From NCBI GenBank assembly GCA_024760505.1, contig CP058931.1:2304001-2368000 (forward strand): a stretch of 64,000 nucleotides of DNA, in the 5' to 3' direction. Origin of the DNA: Nitrospira sp. (lineage in GTDB: Bacteria; Nitrospirota; Nitrospiria; Nitrospirales; UBA8639). Each line of letters begins with the position of its first letter. Positions within the stretch are counted from its first letter, which is position 1. A model generated the notes under the pieces. It was not told the origin of the DNA. It saw only the letters and a program-made list of their open reading frames with translations, and made no database searches. Below are positions 51,183-59,716 of the stretch, piece after piece. A program made the translations under genes and the position numbers.

Positions 51183-51437
51183 TCATAATTCCATAATTTC
51201 TGCACCGCCGATCACCACCACTTGCTGCTGAACGGTTCCAGGTAACCGGTCCCAGGCAATTTGAATATCTTTTGTCCCCATAAACCGGCATCGGTACTCT
51301 TCATCAGCAGGTCCTGGCTCACATGCCCTGTCCACGCTTTTGTCCCCCGATTGGAAATGAATTCGCATTTGATCGGACCAAATACACAATCGCTGCAAGG
51401 CGTTAGCCTGGAATAGGGATTTGGTGTTGGCGTACAT
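51183..51437 (-). CDS. Hypothetical protein
   Basis: The 84-residue protein starts with an ATG behind AGGGAAG. It contains LQRLCIWSDQMRIHFQSGDK, CEPGPADEEYRCRFMGTKDI and VVVIGGAEIMEL. It is acidic in the middle and has no signal peptide or membrane segment. The composition and mixed hydrophobic pattern look like a real folded small protein, but I recognise no family. Upstream of purEK by 200 bp, same strand. Confidence 0.45.
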   Translation of the reverse strand: MYANTKSLFQANALQRLCIWSDQMRIHFQSGDKSVDRACEPGPADEEYRCRFMGTKDIQIAWDRLPGTVQQQVVVIGGAEIMEL

Positions 51438-51641
51438 TTCTTCCCTGCTTTGGCACTATGCCGGCCGGGAAGACTCTAGCCAATTCCAGCCCACACGTTA
51501 AAGCCCGGCCTCCTGCCCAGGCAATTATTCGGCCTCGCGTCGCCGGTCCAGCGACCGTCCTACCCAGTTTTCGGAACCTTATCCCGATGAAGGGGGAATG
51601 CGACGGGATTTTTGGGGCGCGAGGATGGGCGGAACGCTGTC

Positions 51642-51803
51642 TTAATGTTTGAAAAATTCTGAGGGATAGTAACGCAAGCCCTGGAAGACCATGTCATCCA
51701 GAGTAAAACGAAGCATCTCGCAAGGTCTTGACGTTTCCAACGACTTCATCGTTCCTTCGCTGTTGAATCGAAATAACAGGCTGGTGAGGATTCGGTTTAT
51801 CAC
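51642..51803 (-). CDS. Possible small protein with GTG start
   Basis: On the minus strand AGGGAGG is followed after about 12 bases by a GTG opening 53 codons: INRILTSLLFRFNSEGTMKS, then CEMLRFTLDDMVFQGLRYYP and the end SEFFKH. A five-codon ATG frame (ATGAATTATTTGTGA) overlaps this GTG, which could couple translation. No family recognised; composition is protein-like. Confidence 0.4.
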   Translation of the reverse strand: MINRILTSLLFRFNSEGTMKSLETSRPCEMLRFTLDDMVFQGLRYYPSEFFKH

Positions 51804-51842
51804 AAATAATTCATCCCTCCCTTAATGGGAAAATTGCAGCAT

Positions 51843-52346
51843 CTACACATGATGTGGACCCGGTTTGCCATCCTCCTGACTTCGATGGCGACCGGGCCGA
51901 CCGGCTCGGAATCGGCCAAGCGGCATCGCTCCTCTTCCGGACTGACCGCCTCGAGCAACACAGCGCTCAAATGCTGGGAGATGGTGCTGTCGTGAGACAG
52001 CCTGCAGTCGTTGGAATAATGTCAGGACTTCGGGCACCTTCGTCTGCCTGAGAAACCGGTCATACATCGCGATATTGTCGTGTTCACCTTGAACGCCGGC
52101 TTGACAGGCCTCGAGTATAGACGAGGGAGGCTCAAGCTTCTCTTCCCAGTCATCTTTGGGTAACGGAATTTCAAAGTGCCCGCACAGAAGTTCAAGCGCT
52201 CGCGCATGGGTTTCCTCCGCGTTAACGATATTGCTGAATGGCCGTATTGCACCGAATGTGTTGAGCACGAGGCGATAGAACGCCCGCGCTTTGTATTCAT
52301 CCATCAGCGCTTCCAGAACCATCGCCTTGGTGTTGGCATCAAGCAT
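51843..52346 (-). CDS. Ferritin-like (rubrerythrin/DUF2202-type) di-iron protein
   Basis: The start at 52346 is behind GGGAGGTGA and gives 167 residues. The four-helix pattern shows a first metal-type helix (MVLEALMDEYKARAFYRLVL), E-x-x-H in NIVNAEETHARALELL, GEHDNIAMYDRFL, and a last helix with SRQHHLPAFERCV. The Glu and ExxH pairs are spaced as in ferritin-like di-iron proteins. The C-terminal 35 residues are Gly/Arg-rich and untypical. Such proteins detoxify peroxide or handle iron. An earlier in-frame start at 52466 lacks a ribosome-binding site. Confidence 0.8.
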   Translation of the reverse strand: MLDANTKAMVLEALMDEYKARAFYRLVLNTFGAIRPFSNIVNAEETHARALELLCGHFEIPLPKDDWEEKLEPPSSILEACQAGVQGEHDNIAMYDRFLRQTKVPEVLTLFQRLQAVSRQHHLPAFERCVARGGQSGRGAMPLGRFRAGRPGRHRSQEDGKPGPHHV

Positions 52347-52834
52347 GTGAATCACCTCCCATTGTTTGACTAGGCGGGGAAGCTCACCATCGACCCGCCC
52401 AAGGCATAGTGATTTCCTCCCTTCTACCTCGGTGCTTAAAGCATGCCAACTCTTTCCGATGTGCATGTCCCTAGATGAACGTCCAGACGATTGTTGGAGG
52501 AGGACTCATTCCACACTTTATGTTGGGCTGGTCCTTTTCACGTTTTCTATATATTCCATATTCCACGAAAAGAACTGTAGATATTTGCCACGTCCATGCA
52601 AAAATTTTTGTAGCCAAATGGGTCATCGGTTTGGGGATCGGTAAATGATGTCTGACGTCAGAAGCCCAATATAAAAGAAATTTTCATAATGGTACCGAAC
52701 TTGAACAGAGCGTAAGGAAACACCATTCAAGTGAGCGAAACTATTAGAAGAACTGAACAATCTTCACCCTGCTTGCATTCGCAGAAGCAAAAATTTTGAG
52801 AAGGGTTTTTGGGTTTACTGAAAAAGGGGACTCC
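52347..52834. other. Divergent intergenic region before nucleotidyltransferase cassette 3
   Basis: No gene was seen in these 488 bases. It should contain promoters for the leftward ferritin-like gene and the rightward cassette. The tandem CTAGG operator of cassettes 1 and 2 is absent, so this third cassette is probably under different control. Confidence 0.45.
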
Positions 52835-53821
52835 ATGAAAGACCAAAACACGGCAAAGGGAGAACGCTGGTCAGTGATCTTGGCGGGAGGAGAAGGGGAG
52901 CGCACGCGTCCATTTATTGAGCAGTGGCTGGGGTATCACAAGCCCAAACAGTATTGTTCATTTGTGGGCCATCGTTCCATGTTGCAACATACGTGGGATC
53001 GTGCGGACCTCTTGACGCATCCTGAACACAAAATAACCGTCATTGCTCAGAACCACTTTCGAGAAGTGGTAGCTCAGTCGGCGAATCGATCCTGTGGCCA
53101 GGTGATTGGACAACCCCGGAACTGTGATACCGCTGCAGGGATTTTCCTTCCATTAACATACATTCGGGCTCAGAATCCCCATGCGACGGTGGTGCTGTAT
53201 CCAGCAGACCATTTTGTATTCCCCGAAAATCGATTTATGGACACGGTTGAGAAGGCTATTCAGGCGACAACCATCTTTCAAGATCGAATCATGCTCCTCG
53301 GTGTCAGGCCCACGTCTCTTGAGCTCGAGTATGGATGGATCGAACCAGGAGGCCCCCTGGGATCAAGTGGCGGGCTGTGCGTGAGACGGGTGGATGCCTT
53401 TCTCGAGAAGCCAAACGCTATCCAGGGGCTAGCCGCTCGGGCTAATGGGGCGCTTTGGAATACCTTTATCATGACCGCCAAAGTGGAGACTTTATGGAGA
53501 TCGGGGTGGAAATGTTTGCCCGAGGTCCTGGAACGGTTTGAACAATTGGAAAAAGTTATAGGCACACCTCAGGAAAATCGGACTCTTCGTGAAATCTATC
53601 ATGATATGCCGCGGCGGAACTTTTCATCCGATCTTTTGGGTTGTGCCCCTGAATCGGTTGGAGTGCTTGAACTCAAAAATGTTCTGTGGAGCGACTGGGG
53701 TCGGCCCGATCGTATCGCTGACACTATTCGCGCCATAGGAAAAACGCCGGCTTTTGGATTGGAATGCCTGAGGGAATCGCGGCATACACGCAATGAGAGT
53801 CAATTGACGGAGGTCTTGTGA
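52835..53821 (+). CDS. Mannose-1-phosphate guanylyltransferase-like nucleotidyltransferase, cassette copy 3
   Basis: The ATG at 52835 follows AAAAGGGGA; the product has 328 residues. Motifs: ILAGGEGERTRPFIEQWLGY, KPKQYCSFVGHRSMLQHTWD, CDTAAGIFLPLTYI, YPADHFVFPENRF, then EYGWIEPGG and FLEKPN. This copy keeps both the GYIE-type glutamate and FxEKP motif of true GDP-mannose pyrophosphorylases, so it is the best candidate for an active enzyme. There is no isomerase domain. TGATG coupling to the next gene, as in the other cassettes, but no tandem operator upstream. Confidence 0.88.
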   Translation: MKDQNTAKGERWSVILAGGEGERTRPFIEQWLGYHKPKQYCSFVGHRSMLQHTWDRADLLTHPEHKITVIAQNHFREVVAQSANRSCGQVIGQPRNCDTAAGIFLPLTYIRAQNPHATVVLYPADHFVFPENRFMDTVEKAIQATTIFQDRIMLLGVRPTSLELEYGWIEPGGPLGSSGGLCVRRVDAFLEKPNAIQGLAARANGALWNTFIMTAKVETLWRSGWKCLPEVLERFEQLEKVIGTPQENRTLREIYHDMPRRNFSSDLLGCAPESVGVLELKNVLWSDWGRPDRIADTIRAIGKTPAFGLECLRESRHTRNESQLTEVL

Positions 53822-54102
53822 TGCGAACGAGTCAACAAACAGGGAGCCGTAAAGACGCAATGAATCCCATTTCCACCTCGGGCTCAAAAAAAGCCGTTGT
53901 CTCTAAAAAGAGAGGCGCTAACCCCTTAAGGTCGGTCAACTCAGACAACGACACTGTCATCTGCTCTGATTCTTCTGCCCGGGATCTCGAAGCTCGGATT
54001 GCTCTGCGAGCGCATCAGCTCTATGAGGAGCGGGGGGGCTGCCACGGGGAAGATCAAGCCGACTGGTTCGAAGCCGAACGTCAGATATTGGCTACAGGAT
54101 GA
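53821..54102 (+). CDS. DUF2934 protein, cassette copy 3
   Basis: The 93-residue protein starts on the last base of the previous stop. A basic disordered N-terminus (SRKDAMNPISTSGSKKAVVS) precedes the DUF2934 motif, ARIALRAHQLYEERGGCHGE then DQADWFEAERQIL. The His/Trp signature and the spacing match the proteins at 34910 and 37660. Function unknown. Confidence 0.85.
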   Translation: MRTSQQTGSRKDAMNPISTSGSKKAVVSKKRGANPLRSVNSDNDTVICSDSSARDLEARIALRAHQLYEERGGCHGEDQADWFEAERQILATG

Positions 54103-54175
54103 AGAAGCTGGAGTGTTCAACACAAGGGATTTCATGAAAAAGGCTTCCTGCTGAGAATAAGCGGGAACGAGGTGT

Positions 54176-54310
54176 GTGAGGATGGATTCCTGATTGAACA
54201 TGGGGAGAATGAAAATGTTTTCCTCCGTCATCCCCGCCGGTAGTATGCGGAGATCTATGCCACTGGATCCCAAAATGAATTTCCCGTCACAGATATCGGA
54301 AATGACGAGT
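54176..54310 (+). repeat. Decayed palindromic repeat cluster
   Basis: A degenerate type 2 unit (GGATTCCTGATTGAACATGG, 54184-54203), a type 1 unit (GTCATCCCCGCCGGTAGTAT then GCGGAGATC, 54227-54255) and another type 2 unit (TTTCCCGTCACAGATATCGG then AAATGACGA, 54280-54308) follow the third cassette. The arms are less complementary than at 29.7 kb. Confidence 0.7.
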
Positions 54311-54377
54311 GGTCAAACAAAAAACCCCAATATCTCAATTTGGGGAGTAATGGTTCACATTTAGCCGGGAGGTTGCT

Positions 54378-54896
54378 ATGTCTCATTTTTATCGAATTCT
54401 TGGACTGACGAGTGTGTTGACTGCTGTGATGATGGGAGGAATGTCTGTGCCGGCGATGAGCGCTGATCCCGGCCCGGCAGATGGCTATGATCTTCATGTC
54501 CAAGCGCCGCATCTCATGCACAATGGAGAGATTGGTGGTCCATTTCACCATTTTTGTAAGGGTATTTCAGACACCGTTTTTCAGTGTCTGTTGTTTGAAA
54601 CGACTGATGCCAATGCTCCGCTCGTCGCCGTGGAATATTTCGTGGCCAAGAAGGCTTCCAGAACGCTTCCGTTAATCCAATGGCATCGGTATTTCCATGA
54701 TCATCAGGAGGAGATTGACACCGGTCGGTTGTTTATCCTGGATGTCGACGATGAGAAAAAGAAAAAAGAAATTGCCGAAGCTGCAGGCAAAACCGATGGG
54801 GTTATCTATCATCTGTGGCAAAAAGGACAGGCGTTTCCAGACGGAACCGTGACCTTCCCGCAGTCGATTGGTGTGCAATTTCCCCAACCTAACTAA
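54378..54896 (+). CDS. Exported DUF1264 protein
   Basis: The 172-residue product has a signal peptide (LGLTSVLTAVMMGGMSVPAM, cleaved near residue 28). The DUF1264 core follows: YDLHVQAPHLMHNGEIGGPF, HHFCKGISDTVFQCLLFET, then VEYFVAKKA and WHRYFHDHQEEIDTGRL. The family is related to plant oil-body-associated proteins and has no established function; conserved His residues (HHFC, HRYFHDH) hint at metal or ligand binding. A terminator follows at 54911. Confidence 0.88.
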   Translation: MSHFYRILGLTSVLTAVMMGGMSVPAMSADPGPADGYDLHVQAPHLMHNGEIGGPFHHFCKGISDTVFQCLLFETTDANAPLVAVEYFVAKKASRTLPLIQWHRYFHDHQEEIDTGRLFILDVDDEKKKKEIAEAAGKTDGVIYHLWQKGQAFPDGTVTFPQSIGVQFPQPN

Positions 54897-54910
54897 TTGG
54901 CAATGAGCTG

Positions 54911-54940
54911 ACGGGGGATCTCAAAAATCCCCCGTTCTTT
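54911..54940 (+). terminator. Rho-independent terminator of the DUF1264 gene
   Basis: ACGGGGGAT and ATCCCCCGT form a perfect 9-bp GC-rich stem with a 7-base loop, followed by TCTTT. It lies 14 bases after the stop codon at 54896. Confidence 0.8.
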
Positions 54941-55043
54941 CCGGATGCCGATGTCAAATCTCAAAATGGAGGCTTGCCTATCTTAAGCCAGGTTGTGAGG
55001 GGAACGATGGGTCAAACAATCTATGCTTTATGAGGTAAGGGAA

Positions 55044-55532
55044 ATGAATACACGACAGTTTGGCATATTGGTCATGACGACTCTTTTTGCGGGGGTGATG
55101 GGTGGGGCTCTGTCCAACCTTGCTTTCATGAATGCCGCCGTATCGGCAGAGGAATCCGAGCAGCCAAAGAAAGTGGTTACGGCGGAGGAATTCCGCCTCG
55201 TGACGAAGGATGGCCAACCCCGGGCCACGCTGCTTCTGTGGAATGGTGAATTGCCGGCTTTGACCCTCGCTGATGAAACCTGTCATAGCCGTGTGTTCCT
55301 CGGTGTCTTTAATGAGGCACAACCGGCGTTAATTCTCAACGATAAAGGTTGTAAGCAACGAGCGGCTCTGGATCTGCAGCCGGATGGAGTGCCTTCCCTC
55401 ACTCTCAGAGACAAAAATGACGTTCCACGCGCACGGCTCCGTGTGTTGCTGGATGGAAGTCCTGTCCTGACCCTCTTTAATCAGAACGGCCAGATTGCCT
55501 GGTCACCGCCATTATCCTCCTCCGAGCCTTAG
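55044..55532 (+). CDS. Exported repeat protein with Asp-Gly hairpin repeats
   Basis: The start at 55044 (GGTAAGG upstream) gives 162 residues with a signal peptide or anchor (QFGILVMTTLFAGVMGGALS). The mature part consists of four or five repeats of about 22 residues with the pattern x-A-x-L-x-L-x-x-D-G-x-P-x-L-x-L-x-D: RLVTKDGQPRATLLLWNGEL, RVFLGVFNEAQPALILNDKG, ALDLQPDGVPSLTLRDKN and RLRVLLDGSPVLTLFNQNGQ. This suggests a beta-strand solenoid or stacked hairpins outside the membrane. No function is known to me. Confidence 0.75.
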   Translation: MNTRQFGILVMTTLFAGVMGGALSNLAFMNAAVSAEESEQPKKVVTAEEFRLVTKDGQPRATLLLWNGELPALTLADETCHSRVFLGVFNEAQPALILNDKGCKQRAALDLQPDGVPSLTLRDKNDVPRARLRVLLDGSPVLTLFNQNGQIAWSPPLSSSEP

Positions 55533-55760
55533 AGATCGTTGAAAGGACGGGCTCCCATTGTGTGGGAGGGACCAGGACATCGGCAAGGAACAAACGGACG
55601 TTTCAAACACTTGAATCAGGCCATCTGAAACGAACGCGTTGTGTGAGATTTTTCTTGGAAAGAAGCCATAATCATCCAATTTCAATACTTCCGTAGGAAT
55701 CAAATGAGGAGAGACCAATGAGCAAAGAAAAGTTTTTACATTTAAATTTGAGGAGGTCAT

Positions 55761-56195
55761 ATGGCTATTCAAGGTGTCCCAGCCTCAGGGTTTAAGACTG
55801 TCGGACAGATTGTGCCAACCAATGAATTGAAATTCGGTAGGAAATTGAATGCTCTGGCCGCCGCGATCGAGTTACTTTCTCATCATACCCACGGGGGGCC
55901 GGTCGTCGACGAAAAAAACCATTTTATCGGCTTTATCAGTGAATTTGATGTCCTCCGTGCTTTGGAAGCGGGAAAAGACCTGAACAAAGTGACCGTCGAA
56001 GACGTGATGAAAAAAGACCATATTTCAGTTGTTGATACGACATCGATCAAGGATGCGGTGCATCTCATGGAAGAAAAGCGATTGTTGAGTCTGCCGGTAG
56101 AGCGAAACGGGGAGGTACTGTATACCGTGACAAGGCATGATCTGTTGAGGGCCTGGATTGGATTAGGATTGGGAATAGAAGATGGGAATGAGTAG
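55761..56195 (+). CDS. Two-CBS-domain protein
   Basis: The 144-residue protein follows a strong GAGGAGG. It has two CBS motifs (about 15-75 and 80-140): HHTHGGPVVDEKNHFIGFIS then EFDVLRALEAGKD; and VEDVMKKDHISVVDTTSIKD then RLLSLPVERNGEVLYTVTRH. Such pairs form a disc that senses AMP, ATP or SAM. It stands alone and should act on another protein. Related CBS motifs open the receiver protein at 31809. Confidence 0.9.
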   Translation: MAIQGVPASGFKTVGQIVPTNELKFGRKLNALAAAIELLSHHTHGGPVVDEKNHFIGFISEFDVLRALEAGKDLNKVTVEDVMKKDHISVVDTTSIKDAVHLMEEKRLLSLPVERNGEVLYTVTRHDLLRAWIGLGLGIEDGNE

Positions 56196-56367
56196 ATAAA
56201 TGGATTGGCCGTTCACTCCCAGTATGGGAAAACCCACGTCATCTATAAGACCGACATGTCCATTGAGGATGAAATCTCAGAGATGCGGGAGAGGGTGAGG
56301 GGGTAGGATCATACTGAGAGTGGAGAGTGAGACATTCTGGTCTTTGTGAGGGCATGAGGGGTAGTGC

Positions 56368-56667
56368 ATGAATTCAGAATCTACCAGCTATGTCACCGTC
56401 AGGGTATTTGAGGCTTCAGACCCCTGTGAATGGGAACTTCTCGGGCCGGATGGAACGGCCATTGAAGGATGGCATCTTCTGTCGGTGGGGCGTGACCAAT
56501 CGGGGAGCTACTCGCTTCATGTGACCTTTGATCAATTTCATTGTGTCAATGCGGAGGGCCAGAAGGTCAACCTCCATCTGAGTGGGGTTTCTGCTCAGAA
56601 ATTGGAGAAAGAGCCACCCCCTCCGAGTGCCCGAACACATCGCACCCCACGGCATGGAATTAAATAA
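56368..56667 (+). CDS. Hypothetical protein
   Basis: The 99-residue protein with GAGGGG before the ATG. The first 75 residues (YVTVRVFEASDPCEWELLGP, IEGWHLLSVGRDQSGSYSLH, VTFDQFHCVN) look like a small beta-sheet domain. The rest is a Pro/Lys/Arg-rich tail. There is no signal peptide. Not recognised. Confidence 0.5.
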   Translation: MNSESTSYVTVRVFEASDPCEWELLGPDGTAIEGWHLLSVGRDQSGSYSLHVTFDQFHCVNAEGQKVNLHLSGVSAQKLEKEPPPPSARTHRTPRHGIK

Positions 56668-57130
56668 ACCGCTGATAGAAGAAGGAGAGGGCAGAGGAAA
56701 TTCACATAGAGTCTAGATGAGGATATGAGCTCAAAACAATGTAGCTTAGTCTGGGCGTAAATCTCCTGGCAGGATGAGAAAGGAATAGGCACGTAGATAT
56801 CTGAAGGCCTGGATCGAAAGGGGAGCGAGGTGTAATGCTTTTTCAACTTTCAGGACATTCTTCATATTTGTCATCCCTTAGATACTTCCTGATGCTTCGC
56901 AAGTACATAAGATTAGGTATCAAGGGTTTTTCACAGCTGTAGTGGAAGGTGTCTTTTTATAGGCTGTAAGAGGAGCATTCAGAAGATAACTATCCCGGTC
57001 TTCGTGCGGGAAAATTTGAGTTAGCTCTTGAAAAAATTGTTCTAGATGTGTTTAGGAGAAAGAGATGTGTTTTATTGATTTCATCTCAGGTTGCAAGAGG
57101 TAAACAACGATTTAATCAGGAGGTGTATTT
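56668..57130. other. Intergenic region
   Basis: No gene, repeat or clear hairpin was recognised in these 463 bases. The promoter for the exported coiled-coil gene at 57131 should lie toward the AT-rich right end. Confidence 0.35.
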
Positions 57131-57613
57131 ATGCGTGCACTGGCATATGTGTTGATAGGAGTGTTGGGTGGGATGGGCATGATGAGCCTTAGCCAGAAGG
57201 GAGGACCAAGTCTCACTACTATGTTGGCACCGGTGAGTTATGCGATGACGTCTGCAGAGCAAGCTTCTGAAAAAGCCGATGAGAAACCGTGGACAGGTGC
57301 CGATTTATTAGAGATGGCGCAGATCTATGATCAAAAGGCCGATGAGCTTCAAAGTGAGGCGGTGAGATTGGAACAGCGAGCCATAAGCCTTTCAGAAAAG
57401 CCTCATATGGATCCCAAGGGTTTTACCAGGACGGGGTGGATGCTGATCGCCTCGTCGCGATGGAAATCGGCAAAAGAGTTGCGAGAAATGGCCGCCATGC
57501 ATCGTTCGGAAGGACAACGTCTCCTGGCATTGGAAGAAAAAGGTGAAAAAGGTGGGGTCCCCACGGAAGATTTAGATAAGGAAGGGAATGCCTCTCAGAA
57601 GCATGGCACATGA
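57131..57613 (+). CDS. Exported or anchored coiled-coil protein
   Basis: The 160-residue product follows a strong CAGGAGGTG. It starts with a signal/anchor (ALAYVLIGVLGGMGMMSL, possible cleavage near SYAMT). After an acidic stretch comes a helix with heptads (LLEMAQIYDQKADELQSEAV then RLEQRAISL) and a second helix (SRWKSAKELREMAAMHRSEG). It has a helical-hairpin look, with no enzyme motifs. It is the last intact gene before the carbonic anhydrase remnant. Function unknown. Confidence 0.65.
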   Translation: MRALAYVLIGVLGGMGMMSLSQKGGPSLTTMLAPVSYAMTSAEQASEKADEKPWTGADLLEMAQIYDQKADELQSEAVRLEQRAISLSEKPHMDPKGFTRTGWMLIASSRWKSAKELREMAAMHRSEGQRLLALEEKGEKGGVPTEDLDKEGNASQKHGT

Positions 57614-57672
57614 AATTTCCTTGCTCCTTCTTTAGATGATCATTCTAAGGACACGTCAAATCGTGAGGGGGA

Positions 57673-57905
57673 ATGTACCCGGAACTCAAGGGCGAGGAAC
57701 GGTTTGCCGCGAGGATAAAAGAGAATGTGTTGGTTCAACTTGAGCATTTGAAGACTCATCCTGCCGTCCCAAGCGGTTGCGCACGGGGAATCTCACGCTT
57801 CATGGATGGATTTATTCTATCGCGACAGGAGAGGCGTGGCCGTACGATCCGCATCAAGAAACATTCGTGTTTCCCCAAGACGTCAAAAAGGTCAAGGATG
57901 CCTAG
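57673..57905 (+). pseudogene. C-terminal remnant of a beta-carbonic anhydrase with a frameshift
   Basis: From 57673 the frame reads YPELKGEERFAARIKENVLV then QLEHLKTHPAV, the C-terminal part of beta-carbonic anhydrases (ENVxxQLxxLxTHP). After HPAV a shift near 57770 is needed to continue as RLRTGNLTLHGWIYSIATGE, then YDPHQETFVFPQDVKK and a stop at 57903. The zinc-binding residues lie upstream in the family and are missing, so it cannot be active. It sits 40 bp before the SulP permease on the same strand. The family's intact version hydrates CO2 to bicarbonate. Confidence 0.85.
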
Positions 57906-57944
57906 ATGCGGACACTCTTCCTCATGAGGCATAAGGGATGACTC

Positions 57945-59495
57945 ATGATTAAAAAACCAGATTGGAAAGAGCTGTTCACGATGACCTGGAAAGATGTGCA
58001 ACGCGATTTTCTGGCGTCCATTGTAGTGTTTCTGGTGGCATTGCCATTGTGCATGGGGATAGCCATTGCTTCGGGCGCCCCTCCCGTGAAGGGGATTATC
58101 ACCGGTATTGTCGGTGGCCTCGTTGTCGGACTTCTTGCCGGTTGTCCGCTGCAGGTCAGCGGCCCGGCTGCCGGTCTGAGCGTGATCGTCTTCGATGTGA
58201 TTCAGCGTTTTGGCCTAGGCAAACTCGGGATCGTGGTTCTGGTTGCAGGAGGAATTCAAATCCTGGCGGGATTTCTCCAGTTAGGCCAATGGTTCCGAGC
58301 CGTCTCTCCTGCAGTGATTCAAGGGATGTTAGCGGGGATCGGCGTGCTCATCCTGGCAAGCCAATTTCACGTCATGATTGGGGACACGCCAAAAGGAAGC
58401 GGGCTTGAGAATATTTTGACCATTCCCGAGGCCGCGTGGAAAGGGTTGATCCCTCAGGAGGGAGTTGACTCGAGTCATTGGGTGTCGGCCCGCATTGGAA
58501 TTCTCACGATCGCAGTCATTATTCTTTGGCAATTTCTGGTGCCTAAAAAGATCCAGTTTATTCCTGCTCCGCTAGTGGGTGTTTTGGTCGCGAGTGGAGA
58601 AGCGTACATGCAAAACCTCTCCATCGAATATATTGAATTCCGGGACAGCCTCGGTAGCTCGATCCATTTTCTGAGGATGGGGGATTTTGCTTCCCTTCTC
58701 GATCCGTCCATATTGTCCATGTCCATCGCCATTGCCTTTATCGCCAGTGCGGAAACCCTTTTATGCGCCACTGCCGTCGACCAGATGCATTCGGGACCCC
58801 GCACCCGATACAACCGTGAAATGTCTGCCCAGGGCATTGGCAATCTTTTGTGTGGATTCCTTGGGGCCTTACCCATGACCGGCGTAATTGTCCGAAGTAA
58901 AGCCAATCTTCAGAGTGGCGCCAGAACGCGTGTCTCAGCCGTGCTCCACGGTGTCTGGTTACTCTTGTTTGTCGGACTCTTTCCTGAAATACTCGAGTTG
59001 GTTCCCATCGCAAGTTTGGCCGCTCTCCTCGTATACACCGGCTATACTCTCATCAATGTCCAGGCTATTCGGACACTTTCAAAATTTGGCCGGGGAGAGG
59101 TCGTCGTGTATGCGGTGACTGTTGTGACCATTGTGACAACCAACCTTCTAATTGGAGTGCTTGCAGGGCTTGGTGTGGCACTTGCGAAGTTAATTTATTC
59201 AACCAATACTCTTCAGGTTTCGGTGGACCGCAACAAGAACAACAAATCGATTTCCATTAAATTTTCAGGTACGGCCACGTTCGTGAATCTTCCCAAATTT
59301 GCCAATGCCCTGGACGACGTTCCGTTGAAGAAAGACGTTCATCTCGATTTTGATGATCTACGGTGTATTGATCACGCCTGCCTGAACTTACTGAATTCCT
59401 GGAAGAAATTTCATGAAACCCAAGATGGAACAGTGTCCGTTGATTGGGAAAAGTTGGAATCAAAGATGCTTGAGAAGCAAACAACTCCTACCTAA
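57945..59495 (+). CDS. SulP-family anion permease with STAS domain (candidate bicarbonate transporter)
   Basis: The 516-residue protein has about 12-14 membrane segments. The N-terminal signature is VVFLVALPLCMGIAIASGAP, then VSGPAAGLSVIVFDVIQRFG. FIASAETLLCATAVDQMHSG and IGNLLCGFLGALPMTGVIVR follow, with a C-terminal STAS domain (about 420-510: SIKFSGTATFVNLPKFANAL; VHLDFDDLRCIDHACLNLL). SulP proteins carry sulfate, bicarbonate or other anions. The short N-terminus and the adjacent carbonic anhydrase remnant suggest BicA-like bicarbonate transport, which is inferred from context only. AAGGGATGA precedes the ATG. Confidence 0.93.
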   Translation: MIKKPDWKELFTMTWKDVQRDFLASIVVFLVALPLCMGIAIASGAPPVKGIITGIVGGLVVGLLAGCPLQVSGPAAGLSVIVFDVIQRFGLGKLGIVVLVAGGIQILAGFLQLGQWFRAVSPAVIQGMLAGIGVLILASQFHVMIGDTPKGSGLENILTIPEAAWKGLIPQEGVDSSHWVSARIGILTIAVIILWQFLVPKKIQFIPAPLVGVLVASGEAYMQNLSIEYIEFRDSLGSSIHFLRMGDFASLLDPSILSMSIAIAFIASAETLLCATAVDQMHSGPRTRYNREMSAQGIGNLLCGFLGALPMTGVIVRSKANLQSGARTRVSAVLHGVWLLLFVGLFPEILELVPIASLAALLVYTGYTLINVQAIRTLSKFGRGEVVVYAVTVVTIVTTNLLIGVLAGLGVALAKLIYSTNTLQVSVDRNKNNKSISIKFSGTATFVNLPKFANALDDVPLKKDVHLDFDDLRCIDHACLNLLNSWKKFHETQDGTVSVDWEKLESKMLEKQTTPT

Positions 59496-59716
59496 TCTTA
59501 ACGGGCATTTGCACGCAATTCCCCCAAAAATGGTCAAGATATTCATGGAGGGTCTTGCCTTTCAAAGAATATAAGGAATTTTCAGCGAAACAAACCGTAT
59601 GGAGAGAAGATAGCGGCGGATTCCCACTTGTTGGGCTTTGCTATGCTGTGTGGCTGCATACGGTACCTCCCGCATGGATGGGAACATTTGAGAGTTTACG
59701 AAATCTCCATTGGGGC

